In this document: positions 17,685 through 24,399 of the stretch, piece after piece
Layout of the letters: each line of letters begins with the position of its first letter
Position numbering within the stretch: position 1 is the first letter of the stretch
DNA from: Carbonactinospora thermoautotrophica
Lineage (GTDB): Bacteria; Actinomycetota; Actinomycetes; Streptomycetales; Carbonactinosporaceae
Direction: 5' to 3'
DNA: 64,000 nucleotides
Assembly: GCF_001543895.1 (NCBI RefSeq)
Contig: NZ_JYIJ01000019.1
Location: forward strand, 186,001 to 250,000
Translations under genes and position numbers: made by a program
Notes under the pieces: model-generated
Seen by the model: the letters and a program-made list of their open reading frames with translations, nothing else
The model's database searches: none
What the model was told of the DNA's origin: nothing

Positions 17685-19403
17685 GGCTCTGGCACGGATT
17701 TGATGACGTGGCCCGGTGGCGGCCTCAGTCGGCGAGGAGGATCCGCTTTCGGAGCAGGTCAGGCTTGGCGCGCCCGTACATCTGTCGTTTGATCGTTTTG
17801 ATCCGGTTGACGTGGCCCTCGACGGGGCCGGAGCTGTGGGGCAGGGTCAGGCCGGCGGTGACGGCGTCCAGGTCGCGGCGCAGGCCGGTGATGAAGGAGT
17901 GCAGGTCGGGCAGGTCGTCGGCTTCGACGGCGGCCATCCACTTCTCCAGTCGTGTGCCGCGGCGGTGTTTCATCATGTGGGCGAAGTCGCGGACGTGGCC
18001 GCGGACGGCGGCCAGTTCGGGACAGGCGGCCAAGATGGCCTCCAGGCGCCGCTGGTCGTCGGCGTCCAGGTTTGCGGGGTTGCGCATGATCCACCCGACA
18101 ACCTGCCGGACCTTCGGTGGAGCCGGGGGTGACTCGGGCGGGATGCCTGATCGCAGCGGGCGGACATGGTCGCGGACACTTGAGTAACTCCCGCGGTAGC
18201 CCAGTTCACGGAGTTCTTGCCACAGCTGTGCGGCGTCGGTGCAGCCTTCGTCCCACCGCTGGTGCAGGTAGCGCGCGTACTCATCCAGCAGCTTCGGGCG
18301 GCGGCCGGTTCCGGTGTTGACCAGCAGCTCCTCTGGGGAGGTGGCCCGGGCGAAACGCCGTACGGTGTTTCGGCCCAGCTGCAGCTCCTGAGCGATGCTG
18401 CGAAGGCTGTGCCCTTGGGCGAGGAGGGCGTGGATGGCGACGTGGCGTTGGCGGGTGCGCTCGGCCAGACGTCCGTGCCTGATCGCAGGGGCTCCGACCC
18501 GGGGCGGTGGCTCGGCCCTTGTGGCGTGTTCGCTCGATCCGGCCGGTGCGGTGACCGGGGTGGCCGCGTGCAGGCAGGCGCGATGTTTGGCCACAGTCCG
18601 CTCAACCGCGTCACCGAGATTCCGCCAGATATGCCATCGGTCAGCGACCTGGATCGCGGCCGGCGCACCCCGGGCGGCACCCTCGGCATAGCAGCCGGCC
18701 CGGTCGCGGCAGACAACCTCCACGCCGGGATGCCTACTCAGCCATGCGGCCAGACAGTCCGCTGAGCGTTCGGGCAGCACATCGATCGGCCGGCCGGTGG
18801 TGATGTCGATGAGCACGGTCCCGTAGGTATGGCCGCGGCGCAGGGCGAAGTCGTCAACTCCCAACACCCGCACAGCTTCGGCCGGGATCGGGTCGGGCAG
18901 CCCGCGGATCATCCGCAGCAACGTCATCCGGCTGACCGCGGCGGCCAGCCGGTGCGTCAACCGTGCTCCGGCCCGGCCGCCCAAGGCCAACCCGACCGCC
19001 CGCACCTGCTCACCAAGGCCAACGCTGCGGCGGCCGTAACGGATAGTCAGACCCGGTACCTGCTCGCAGAAGATCTTCATCTCGCACTCGTCGTTGCGGC
19101 AGAAAAACCGGCGAACCCGCAGGTGAATCAGTGTCTCCTGGCCCGAGATCGCCGTATCGGACAGCCGCCGCTCATACCGGCTATGCACCCGCCCAGACGC
19201 CACACCACAGCCCGGACAGGCCGCCTCCGGATCGCGGGTACTCGCCTGAATCCGCACCGATCCCCCGGTGTGGAACACCCGCTCGATACACAGACACGCC
19301 AGGTGAGGGAACAAGATCGCAAGTAGCTCGACGATCGACACCGGACATGATCACGAACCTCAGCTCACCCCGCCCGCACGATCATCAAATCCGTGCCAGA
19401 GCC
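17685..19403 (-). mobile_element. ISL3-family element type A, copy 2 (1,719 bp)
   Basis: The ends and length are the same as in copy 1. Its target duplication is CGTTTTCA (17677-17684 and 19404-19411), the very 8 bp already duplicated by the type B element. Copy 2 therefore entered the right-hand duplication of type B, leaving three copies of CGTTTTCA in a row of elements. Confidence 0.95.
17725..19341 (-). CDS. ISL3-family transposase (type A, copy 2)
   Basis: The 538-residue protein is the same as that of 12055-13671, with no difference visible in the translation. It has the same zinc finger, split DDE core and C-terminal VEGHVNRIK block. It points in the same direction as copy 1, so the two copies form direct repeats around istAB and the type B element. 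Confidence 0.95.
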   Translation of the reverse strand: MSIVELLAILFPHLACLCIERVFHTGGSVRIQASTRDPEAACPGCGVASGRVHSRYERRLSDTAISGQETLIHLRVRRFFCRNDECEMKIFCEQVPGLTIRYGRRSVGLGEQVRAVGLALGGRAGARLTHRLAAAVSRMTLLRMIRGLPDPIPAEAVRVLGVDDFALRRGHTYGTVLIDITTGRPIDVLPERSADCLAAWLSRHPGVEVVCRDRAGCYAEGAARGAPAAIQVADRWHIWRNLGDAVERTVAKHRACLHAATPVTAPAGSSEHATRAEPPPRVGAPAIRHGRLAERTRQRHVAIHALLAQGHSLRSIAQELQLGRNTVRRFARATSPEELLVNTGTGRRPKLLDEYARYLHQRWDEGCTDAAQLWQELRELGYRGSYSSVRDHVRPLRSGIPPESPPAPPKVRQVVGWIMRNPANLDADDQRRLEAILAACPELAAVRGHVRDFAHMMKHRRGTRLEKWMAAVEADDLPDLHSFITGLRRDLDAVTAGLTLPHSSGPVEGHVNRIKTIKRQMYGRAKPDLLRKRILLAD

Positions 19404-19424
19404 CGTTTTCAGCCGTCGCCGACA

Positions 19425-19648
19425 GCGGACACCTCAGCCAGCCACGCCCGCTCCGGCGTCTTCTTCGCCTCGGTGAGCACCCGGCGCTGCAGCTCGGCGT
19501 CGGAGATGTACGGCAGTCCTGCCGCGTGGGCATCCTGCTGGACGCGCAGCCCATCGTTGTACACCACCCGCGCACACCCGAACGCCTTCGCCAGCGCTTG
19601 CCGCTGACTCGGCGTGGGGTACAGGCGGTAGTTGTATCGGAGCTGCAC
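19425..19648 (-). pseudogene. tnpB: TnpB N-terminal part
   Basis: From GTG 19648 the minus strand reads VQLRYNYRLYPTPSQRQALA, then FGCARVVYNDGL and AKKTPERAWLAEVS, the standard beginning of actinobacterial TnpB. AAGGAGG lies a few bases upstream of the GTG. The frame runs into the IS21 tip at 19424. The rest of the gene lies 7.4 kb away at 11462-11993, and the stretch that would hold the RuvC-I Asp is absent from both pieces. Confidence 0.88.
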
Positions 19649-19663
19649 CCCACACCTCCTTAG

Positions 19664-19707
19664 TCGCACTGAGTGCGAACAAGGACAGTTTATCGTGCTG
19701 AGTGTGA
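19664..19707 (+). promoter_or_regulatory. Paired operator-like palindromes between tnpB and the HTH gene
   Basis: TCGCACTGAGTGCGA (19664-19678) is a perfect palindrome around a central base. TCGTGCTGAGTGTGA (19693-19707) is the same site with three changes, 29 bp further, close to three helical turns. The first lies between the two start codons; the second covers the start of the HTH gene. The layout suggests that the HTH protein controls itself and tnpB. Confidence 0.55.
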
Positions 19708-19910
19708 ACATCAACGACTACGCGACCGCTGACGAGGCTGCTGAACTGCTGGGTATCAAACGGCGCTCTCTGTACACCTACGTGCGTCGCCTGAAGGACT
19801 TCCCGCAACCGGTGAAGATCGGCCGCAGCCTGCTATTCGACCGACAGACGCTGATCGATTGGCGTGCTAAGCATCCAGCCCGCCGCAAGCGCGATTCACC
19901 TCCGGCCTGA
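19695..19910 (+). CDS. Small AlpA/excisionase-type HTH protein divergent from tnpB
   Basis: The 71-residue protein is one winged-helix HTH of the MerR/AlpA kind: DYATADEAAELLGIKRRSLY as the helix-turn-helix, then KDFPQPVKIGRSLLFDRQTL as the wing. It ends Arg/Lys-rich. GTG 19695 is preferred because AAGGA lies nine bases upstream; GTG 19704 is possible. It shares a 46-bp intergenic region with tnpB and ends inside the terminal hairpin of the element, so it is part of the element. A role as repressor or transposition accessory factor is inference. Confidence 0.75.
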   Translation: MLSVNINDYATADEAAELLGIKRRSLYTYVRRLKDFPQPVKIGRSLLFDRQTLIDWRAKHPARRKRDSPPA

Positions 19911-19937
19911 AGGCCGGAGCACTCTCGCACTCAACCG

Positions 19938-20135
19938 GTAGCGGAGGGCGACGAGGGACAGGACGAGGAGCACGCCGGCGTGCGCGTGGCCGGCTCGCCA
20001 CAGATCCTGGCGGAGCGCGTTGTCCTGGTAGGCGGGGTCGTTGATGAGCAGGGTGAGCAGGCTCACCCCGCCGAACACCACGGTCGGGAGAACGATGAGC
20101 AGGATCCCGGCGACCCGGCGTGTCTGCGGTGTCAT
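19938..20135 (-). pseudogene. N-terminal part of a small membrane protein split by the tnpB element
   Basis: ATG 20135 follows GGAG at a good distance. The 66 codons read MTPQTRRVAGILLIVLPTVV, a membrane helix, a loop (NDPAYQDNALRQDLWRAGHA), and a second helix ending VALRY. Here the element begins. The remaining C-terminus is at 11319-11414. The function of the family is unknown to me; GHAHAG in the loop gives two close histidines. Confidence 0.7.
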
Positions 20136-20304
20136 GGCGTCAGCTCCGGTGTGGTTGTCCGGCCGGTGGCCGGGCGCTGTGTCAGCTCCTGAACGCCGAG
20201 GCATGTGCCTCGCGCCACACACCGGCGACAGGGTTGGTCACGAGGATCCGCGCGGCCGCCGCTGAAGATCCGTTCACGCCGTGGGCTGCGTCCACTCGCC
20301 GGGG

Positions 20305-20817
20305 CTACCTGCGCGGGCCGCGGTTGATGGGGCTGCCGGCGTTCGCGATCAAGGCGGCGAACGGCGGGATCACCATCGCGATGACGGACATCACCACCGC
20401 GGCGGTCGTGGAGTAGAAACGGACCCAGGTCCAAGCGAGCACGATCAAGGTCAGGCAGATGCCCATGAGCAGGAGGTACAGGCGCTTGCGGGTGCGTACA
20501 TCCAGCGGCTGGCTCCTGGCTGCGGCCCGCCTCGGGTCCCGCAGCGGGGCGGTGACTGGCCGGTAGGGCGGCACGGTCGGCCCCGGCTGGTAGTGGGGAC
20601 CTTGCCGGATGCGCGCGACCACCACCGTCGCGTCCACGAGCGCGACCAGCCCCAACACGGCGAACGCGATCACCCACCCGGTGGTGGCGATGCGCGCCGA
20701 CAGCACCGCGCCGGCCACCGCGCAGAGCAGCCCGAAGACGGCCAGGGCGAGCCGCGATCGCAGCGAGCTACGCGCCTGGCTCGGTTCGCTGCCGGTGTGC
20801 TTGGGGCCGATGCGCAT
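20305..20817 (-). CDS. Membrane protein joining DUF6343-like and DUF3099-like halves
   Basis: The 170-residue protein has two membrane units. The first (about 15-90) starts TGSEPSQARSSLRSRL, has two helices, and ends IRQGPHYQPGPTVPPYRPV, like the small DUF6343 proteins. The second (about 105-170) begins TRKRLYLLLMGICLTLIVLA and ends MVIPPFAALIANAG, like DUF3099. In other actinobacteria I know these as separate short proteins, so this looks like a fusion. The function is unknown. It is transcribed away from the XRE regulator. Confidence 0.6.
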   Translation of the reverse strand: MRIGPKHTGSEPSQARSSLRSRLALAVFGLLCAVAGAVLSARIATTGWVIAFAVLGLVALVDATVVVARIRQGPHYQPGPTVPPYRPVTAPLRDPRRAAARSQPLDVRTRKRLYLLLMGICLTLIVLAWTWVRFYSTTAAVVMSVIAMVIPPFAALIANAGSPINRGPRR

Positions 20818-20944
20818 TCGGGTTCCTCACTTCACCGTACCCGCCTGCCGGAACCGTACGCCCGGAGTCGAGCGCGTGCCGAACCTGTCCATGGCCTCTC
20901 GCTGGTCCGGGTGAGGGGTGGCGTGGATGCGCCACCCGCAGCAA

Positions 20945-20975
20945 GAAGCCGTCCCGCCTCTGGCGGGACGGCTTC
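20945..20975. terminator. Strong hairpin between divergent genes
   Basis: GAAGCCGTCCCGCC pairs perfectly with GGCGGGACGGCTTC around loop TCT. There is no T run on either side. It lies between genes that start away from each other, so it may be a relic terminator, an attenuator in the XRE leader, or an insulator. Confidence 0.45.
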
Positions 20976-21018
20976 GCTGTTCCTGGGCCACGTGTGCCGG
21001 ACGTGGACGTAGCCTGGA

Positions 21019-21035
21019 ACGTGATCAACCCACCC
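21019..21035 (+). promoter_or_regulatory. 17-bp leader motif, copy 1 (upstream of XRE gene)
   Basis: ACGTGATCAACCCACCC occurs here and again at 22435-22451 upstream of the micro-gene cluster. A TAGCCT -10-like box precedes this copy. The motif contains TGATCA, a palindrome. It may be a common operator or the start of both transcripts. Confidence 0.55.
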
Positions 21036-21098
21036 AGCAGGCTACCGGACCCGCACGGCGGACCGGCACCCTGCCACCTGTGCCGGAGGTGACTCCCC

Positions 21099-22313
21099 AT
21101 GGAGAGCGTCGGTGCCCAGGTGCGGCGCATGCGCCAGAACCGCGGCCTCTCGCAAGAGGACCTGGCGGAGCGAGCCGGGCTCAACCTCAAGACGCTGTGC
21201 CAGATCGAACGCGACGAGTCGGCCAGCCCCCGCCTGGACACCCTGCACAAGATCGCCCTGGCGCTGGGCGTGCGTACGGTCGAGCTGTTCCGCCCCGACC
21301 CGGCCGCCTCGATGAAGGACCGCGACGCCGAGGACATGACCCTGCTCGCCATCCGCCAGGCGCTCATGCCCGGCCCCGCCGCTTCGAGCGAGGACGGCGA
21401 CCCGCCCAGCCTGGACGCGCTTTTCCAGGAGACGGCCCGGATCAGGCGGTTGCACGACGAGGGCAGCGACAGCGCCGTGATCCAGACCGTCCCCGCCCTG
21501 ATCCGCGACGCCCGCAACGCCGTCCGCCACCACCAGGGCGCGGATCGTGACCGGGCGCTCACGGTCCTGGCCATGGCGTACCGGGAGGCTGGCAACGGGC
21601 TGGTGCAACTGCACCAGGAGGACCTGGCCGCGCACGCCTACACCCTCGCCGTCGACACCGCGCGGGAAGCCGGTGATGAGCTGCTGGCCGCCGACTGCGT
21701 GTACTGGATCGCCTGGGCGTTCCTGCGGCAGTGCCGCCTGGAGGACGCGGTACGCAATTGCGTCACCGTGGCGGACGAGATCGAGCCGCGCAGCATGCGC
21801 CAGGCGTCCGGCGCGCACCTGGCCGCGTGGGGCAACCTGCTGGTGCGGGCGTCGGCGGCCGCGGTGCGGAACAACCAGCCGGAGATGGCCCAGGAACTCC
21901 TCGCCGCCGCCGGCGCGGCCGCCGAGCTGTGCGCGGTCAAGGACGACGGGCCGGGCCCGCTCATGACGCCGTTCGGGGTGTCCAGAGTCCGCACCATGGC
22001 CGTGGAGCACGCGGTCATCACGTTCGACCCCGCCGAGGCGCTGCGCCGCTGCCGGGCGGTTCCGCAACAGATGTCGGGCCTCCCGCCGAAGGCTCGGAAT
22101 CGTCACGCGCTCGACAAGGCCAAGGCCTACTTCATGCGGGACCGTCCGGGCCGCGCGGTGGAGATCCTGACGCAGGTGCGGCGCACCCACCCGGAGTGGT
22201 TGCGCAACCAGCGCTACGCCCAGGACATCGTGCGCGACATGGTGGACGCCCGCGCCCGGCGGCTGCCGCGCGACCTGGTCGACCTCGCGCAGTTCCTCGG
22301 CGTCGCCGTGTAG
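21099..22313 (+). CDS. XRE-family transcriptional regulator with long C-terminal helical domain
   Basis: The 404-residue protein opens with a Cro/C1 HTH (residues 5-65: VGAQVRRMRQNRGLSQEDLA and LDTLHKIALALGVRTVELF). The remainder is helical and Ala/Arg-rich, with repeated 35-residue blocks resembling a TPR array (DRALTVLAMAYREAGNGLVQ; DELLAADCVYWIAWAFLRQC). Such regulators sense peptides or partner proteins in some actinobacteria; no ligand can be named. GGAGGTGACTCCCC precedes the ATG. It shares its leader motif with the micro-gene operon 120 bp downstream, which it may control. Confidence 0.8.
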   Translation: MESVGAQVRRMRQNRGLSQEDLAERAGLNLKTLCQIERDESASPRLDTLHKIALALGVRTVELFRPDPAASMKDRDAEDMTLLAIRQALMPGPAASSEDGDPPSLDALFQETARIRRLHDEGSDSAVIQTVPALIRDARNAVRHHQGADRDRALTVLAMAYREAGNGLVQLHQEDLAAHAYTLAVDTAREAGDELLAADCVYWIAWAFLRQCRLEDAVRNCVTVADEIEPRSMRQASGAHLAAWGNLLVRASAAAVRNNQPEMAQELLAAAGAAAELCAVKDDGPGPLMTPFGVSRVRTMAVEHAVITFDPAEALRRCRAVPQQMSGLPPKARNRHALDKAKAYFMRDRPGRAVEILTQVRRTHPEWLRNQRYAQDIVRDMVDARARRLPRDLVDLAQFLGVAV

Positions 22314-22334
22314 CTCCCCTGACGTACACCAGGC

Positions 22335-22364
22335 AGTAACCGCCCGGCCGCCCGGGCGGTTACT
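22335..22364 (+). terminator. Terminator after the XRE gene
   Basis: AGTAACCGCCCGG pairs perfectly with CCGGGCGGTTACT around CCGC, followed by CTCTGTC. It separates the XRE transcript from the next operon. Confidence 0.75.
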
Positions 22365-22434
22365 CTCTGTCACTGATCATTTCGTCCGATCAGCCGGCCT
22401 GGCGCAAGACACGTGACTGACTAGCGTCTCCCGT

Positions 22435-22451
22435 ACGTGATCAACCCACCC
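22435..22451 (+). promoter_or_regulatory. 17-bp leader motif, copy 2 (upstream of micro-genes)
   Basis: The same 17 bases as 21019-21035 lie just before the first micro-gene (ATG 22464). TAGCGT, a -10-like box, lies upstream at 22422-22427. The match suggests co-regulation with the XRE gene. Confidence 0.55.
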
Positions 22452-22463
22452 GGGAGCAACGCC

Positions 22464-22592
22464 ATGGACCGACGCGACGCTCTGTACCTGGTCGCCTGCG
22501 GCGACTGGGGCACCCCGGCCGAGTGCCGCTGCCTCGGCACCTGCTGCTGCGAGGCAGCCATCCCCCGCCCGCGCCGAGGGGAGGCGCGATGA
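22464..22592 (+). CDS. 42-residue Cys-rich protein
   Basis: The reading frame MDRRDALYLVACGDWGTPAE continues with a Cys cluster (CRCLGTCCCEA) and an Arg-rich end. It has seven... more exactly one early Cys and five in the cluster with its neighbours, an arrangement that could bind zinc or form disulphides. CGGGAGCAACGCC provides the ribosome site. The stop overlaps the next start (ATGA). I recognise no family. That it opens a chain of overlapping genes is the main argument that it is real. Confidence 0.5.
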   Translation: MDRRDALYLVACGDWGTPAECRCLGTCCCEAAIPRPRRGEAR

Positions 22593-22849
22593 CCATCCCT
22601 CCGGAGCCGAGCCTCAACGGCCGGGCGGCCCACTACCCGACCCCGCCCACCGGCCGGCCCACGCTGGAGGAGTACCTGCAGCGGGTCCGGGCCAGCGCGC
22701 ACATCCCCAACCCGACCCTCGGTGACCTGCGCGCCTACCAGCAGTGGACCGGCCTGCTGGCCGGCCTGGTGGTGAGCCTGCTCGACACCCACCCGCAGGT
22801 GCGGGCCAGCGTGGAGGCCCACGCCCGGCAGTGGGGGTGGCAGGGGTGA
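22589..22849 (+). CDS. 86-residue hypothetical protein
   Basis: The protein starts MTIPPEPSLNGRAAHYPTPP, then RPTLEEYLQRVRASAHIPNP and a helical stretch LGDLRAYQQWTGLLAGLVVS, ending HARQWGWQG. ATG 22589 overlaps the previous stop and its own stop overlaps the next GTG. It has no signal peptide or clear membrane helix. No family is recognised. Confidence 0.6.
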   Translation: MTIPPEPSLNGRAAHYPTPPTGRPTLEEYLQRVRASAHIPNPTLGDLRAYQQWTGLLAGLVVSLLDTHPQVRASVEAHARQWGWQG

Positions 22850-23007
22850 GCGAGCCGCGTGCCGTGGTCGATCCCGCCTGTGCCACCTGTCACGGGGCGG
22901 GCACGGTGAACGGGAACCCGTGCGGGCCGTGCTCGCTGCTGCTGACCCCGGAACTGATCGCCGCACTGTACGGGGAGAGGGTGCCTGATGCGCCGGCTCA
23001 GTCGTGA
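22846..23007 (+). CDS. 53-residue protein with DnaJ-like Cys motif
   Basis: The core is CATCHGAGTVNGNPCGPC, i.e. CxxCHGxG plus CxxC, the pattern of DnaJ-type zinc knuckles. A helix (LLTPELIAALYGERV) follows. The GTGA overlap with the gene before and a 20-bp overlap with the gene after tie it to the cluster. It is probably a small zinc protein; the partner is unknown. Confidence 0.6.
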   Translation: MSEPRAVVDPACATCHGAGTVNGNPCGPCSLLLTPELIAALYGERVPDAPAQS

Positions 23008-23095
23008 GACCGAGGTCACGCTGATCCTGCTGGTCGGCCTGGCCCTGCTGGGGTTGCCCGGCTTCCTGTACGCGCTGGGCTGGCTGCCCCGCTAG
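22988..23095 (+). CDS. 35-residue single-pass membrane peptide
   Basis: The frame reads MRRLSRETEVTLILLVGLAL and continues through a hydrophobic helix to GWLPR. The ATG lies inside the end of the preceding gene, with GGGAGAGGG as ribosome site. One positively charged N-terminus and one membrane helix suggest an inner-membrane micro-protein. It is the last gene of the four-gene chain. Confidence 0.5.
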   Translation: MRRLSRETEVTLILLVGLALLGLPGFLYALGWLPR

Positions 23096-23193
23096 ACCAC
23101 GCCCCTGGCCGCCCCGACCCCCGCCGCCTCCCCGGGGCGGGGACGGCCCGGCCCGGCCGGTACACCGTCCCGTGCCCCGCCGGCCGGGCCTTT

Positions 23194-23243
23194 CGTCGAG
23201 TGTGCGTGTCGTCACACGCGTGTGACGACACGCACACTCGACG
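23194..23243. repeat. 50-bp perfect palindrome, copy 1
   Basis: The left 25 bases, beginning CGTCGAGTGTGCG and ending GTCGTCACACG, pair perfectly with the right 25. Copy 2 at 43802-43851 has the same 22-bp arms from GTCGAGTG to GTCACA; only the centre (CGCG against GC) and the outermost base differ. It lies between the micro-gene cluster and the DUF389 gene. The arms contain no T run, so it is not a standard terminator. Confidence 0.95.
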
Positions 23244-23331
23244 TGTCGGCGACGCGGCTGATCCAGCTCCACGAGGGCCATGGCCTCCTGGCCGGGTGGT
23301 GGCCGCGGCGCGGTCTGACAGAATCGCCCCC

Positions 23332-24252
23332 GTGCTGCACCTGCGTGTGATCTGCCCGAAGGACTGCAGCGATCGGGTGGTCGAGTTGCTGGCCGCTGAA
23401 CCGGCGGTGACCAATCTGGTCGTGCTCCCGGATGCCGCGCGCCAGCCGGCCGGCGACCTGCTGTTGTGCGATGTGGCGCGGGAGTCCGGTAACAGCGTGT
23501 TGAGCAGGCTGCGCGCTCTCGGCGTCGACGTCGAGGGCTCGATCGCGGTGGAGTACGTGGACACGGCGCTGTCCCGGGCGGCTGAGGAGGCCGAGCGGGC
23601 CGCGCCCGGGTACGGCGTCGACGCCGTGGTGTGGGAGGAGGTCGAGGCCCGCACCGGGGAGGAGTCCACGCTCAGCTGGACCTATCTGGCGTTCCTCACC
23701 ATCGCCACGCTGATCGCGGCGGTCGGCGTGGTGACCGATCAGCTGATCCTGATCATCGGCGCGATGGTGGTGGGTCCGGAGTTCGGCCCGCTCGCCGGGC
23801 TGTGCGTCGCCCTGGTACAGCGCCGGGGACGCGTGCTCGCCCGGTCGTCGGCCGCGTTGTTGGTGGGCTTCCCGGTCGCCATCGCGCTGACCCTGCTGCT
23901 CACGCTGGTCGCCCGGCTGACCGGCTTCGTGGAACCGTCCATGCTGGACAAGACCAACCCGCTGACCGGGTTCATCTCCCGCCCGGACGCGTTCAGCTTC
24001 ATCGTGGCCTTCCTGGCCGGCGCCGCCGGAATGCTGTCGCTGACTTCGGCCAAGTCCGGTGCGCTGATCGGGGTGCTCATCTCGGTCACCACCGTCCCGG
24101 CGGCCGGCAACGCCGCCGTCGCCCTCGCCTTGGGCCACCCCGGCGTGGCCGGCGGCGCGCTGCTCCAGCTCATCGTCAACCTGGCCGGCATCGTGGTAGC
24201 CGGCGTCATCACCCTCCTCGTCCAACGCTGGGCCTGGGCTCGGCTTCGCTGA
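23332..24252 (+). CDS. DUF389 family membrane protein
   Basis: The 306-residue protein has a cytosolic N-terminal part (HLRVICPKDCSDRVVELLAA; about 1-110) and six or so membrane helices, the first two being TYLAFLTIATLIAAVGVVTD and LILIIGAMVVGPEFGPLAGL, the DUF389 signature. The family's transport role is not established. GTG 23332 is chosen because homology begins at once and CAGAAT stands seven bases upstream, as in a leaderless promoter; an upstream GTG at 23200 would place the palindrome inside the gene. Confidence 0.85.
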   Translation: MLHLRVICPKDCSDRVVELLAAEPAVTNLVVLPDAARQPAGDLLLCDVARESGNSVLSRLRALGVDVEGSIAVEYVDTALSRAAEEAERAAPGYGVDAVVWEEVEARTGEESTLSWTYLAFLTIATLIAAVGVVTDQLILIIGAMVVGPEFGPLAGLCVALVQRRGRVLARSSAALLVGFPVAIALTLLLTLVARLTGFVEPSMLDKTNPLTGFISRPDAFSFIVAFLAGAAGMLSLTSAKSGALIGVLISVTTVPAAGNAAVALALGHPGVAGGALLQLIVNLAGIVVAGVITLLVQRWAWARLR

Positions 24253-24399
24253 CAGGGGCCCTGCCGCATACCCGGCCTCGCGTCCTGGGTCGGCTCGGCC
24301 TGCCGGCGAAGCGCTGCGCCAAACGGTCGGCGTGAAAGTACTGTGGGGAGGTCGAACAGGCGCCCAAGTGCCGGGTAGGCGAATCGAGGGCTGCCGCTC

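Larger units (their letters stand above)
11994..19424 (-). mobile_element. IS21-family element (about 2.24 kb net), interrupted by three ISL3 insertions
   Basis: The outer tips are TGTCGGCGACGGC (11994-12006) and its exact reverse complement (19412-19424). An inner inverted repeat follows at each end: GGACCC then CGACGGGTGAAT and TGACC (left 13741-13770; right 15906-15935, complement). Subtracting the three ISL3 elements and their 8-bp duplications leaves 2,236 bp, normal for IS21. The cargo is istA and istB. Outside the tips only GCG is shared, so a proper target duplication is not evident; together with the missing middle of tnpB this suggests a deletion at insertion or later. Confidence 0.85.
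11415..19937 (-). mobile_element. IS200/IS605-type tnpB element carrying an HTH gene, host of the IS nest
   Basis: The element edges are fixed by the membrane-protein gene that it splits: joining 11414 and 19938 restores the reading frame. Each end carries a subterminal hairpin with a TGAA loop (CCCCGTCC/GGACGGGG at 11425-11444 and CTCCGGCC/GGCCGGAG at 19900-19919). The cargo is tnpB (minus strand, now split) and a divergent HTH gene. There is no Y1 transposase (tnpA), so the element is non-autonomous. On the minus strand the target is CTAC directly 5' of the left end. All IS21 and ISL3 DNA between 11994 and 19424 was added later. Confidence 0.75.

Noticed and set aside
10859-23243. Integrative element with tRNA-Thr as attachment site
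   Set aside because: No integrase gene and no second copy of the tRNA 3' end was found; the accessory DNA is explained by IS insertions.
24253-24399. c-di-AMP (ydaO-type) riboswitch before the KimA-like gene
   Set aside because: KimA genes often have one, but only 147 bp are available and I could not identify the conserved core by eye; a covariance-model search would decide.
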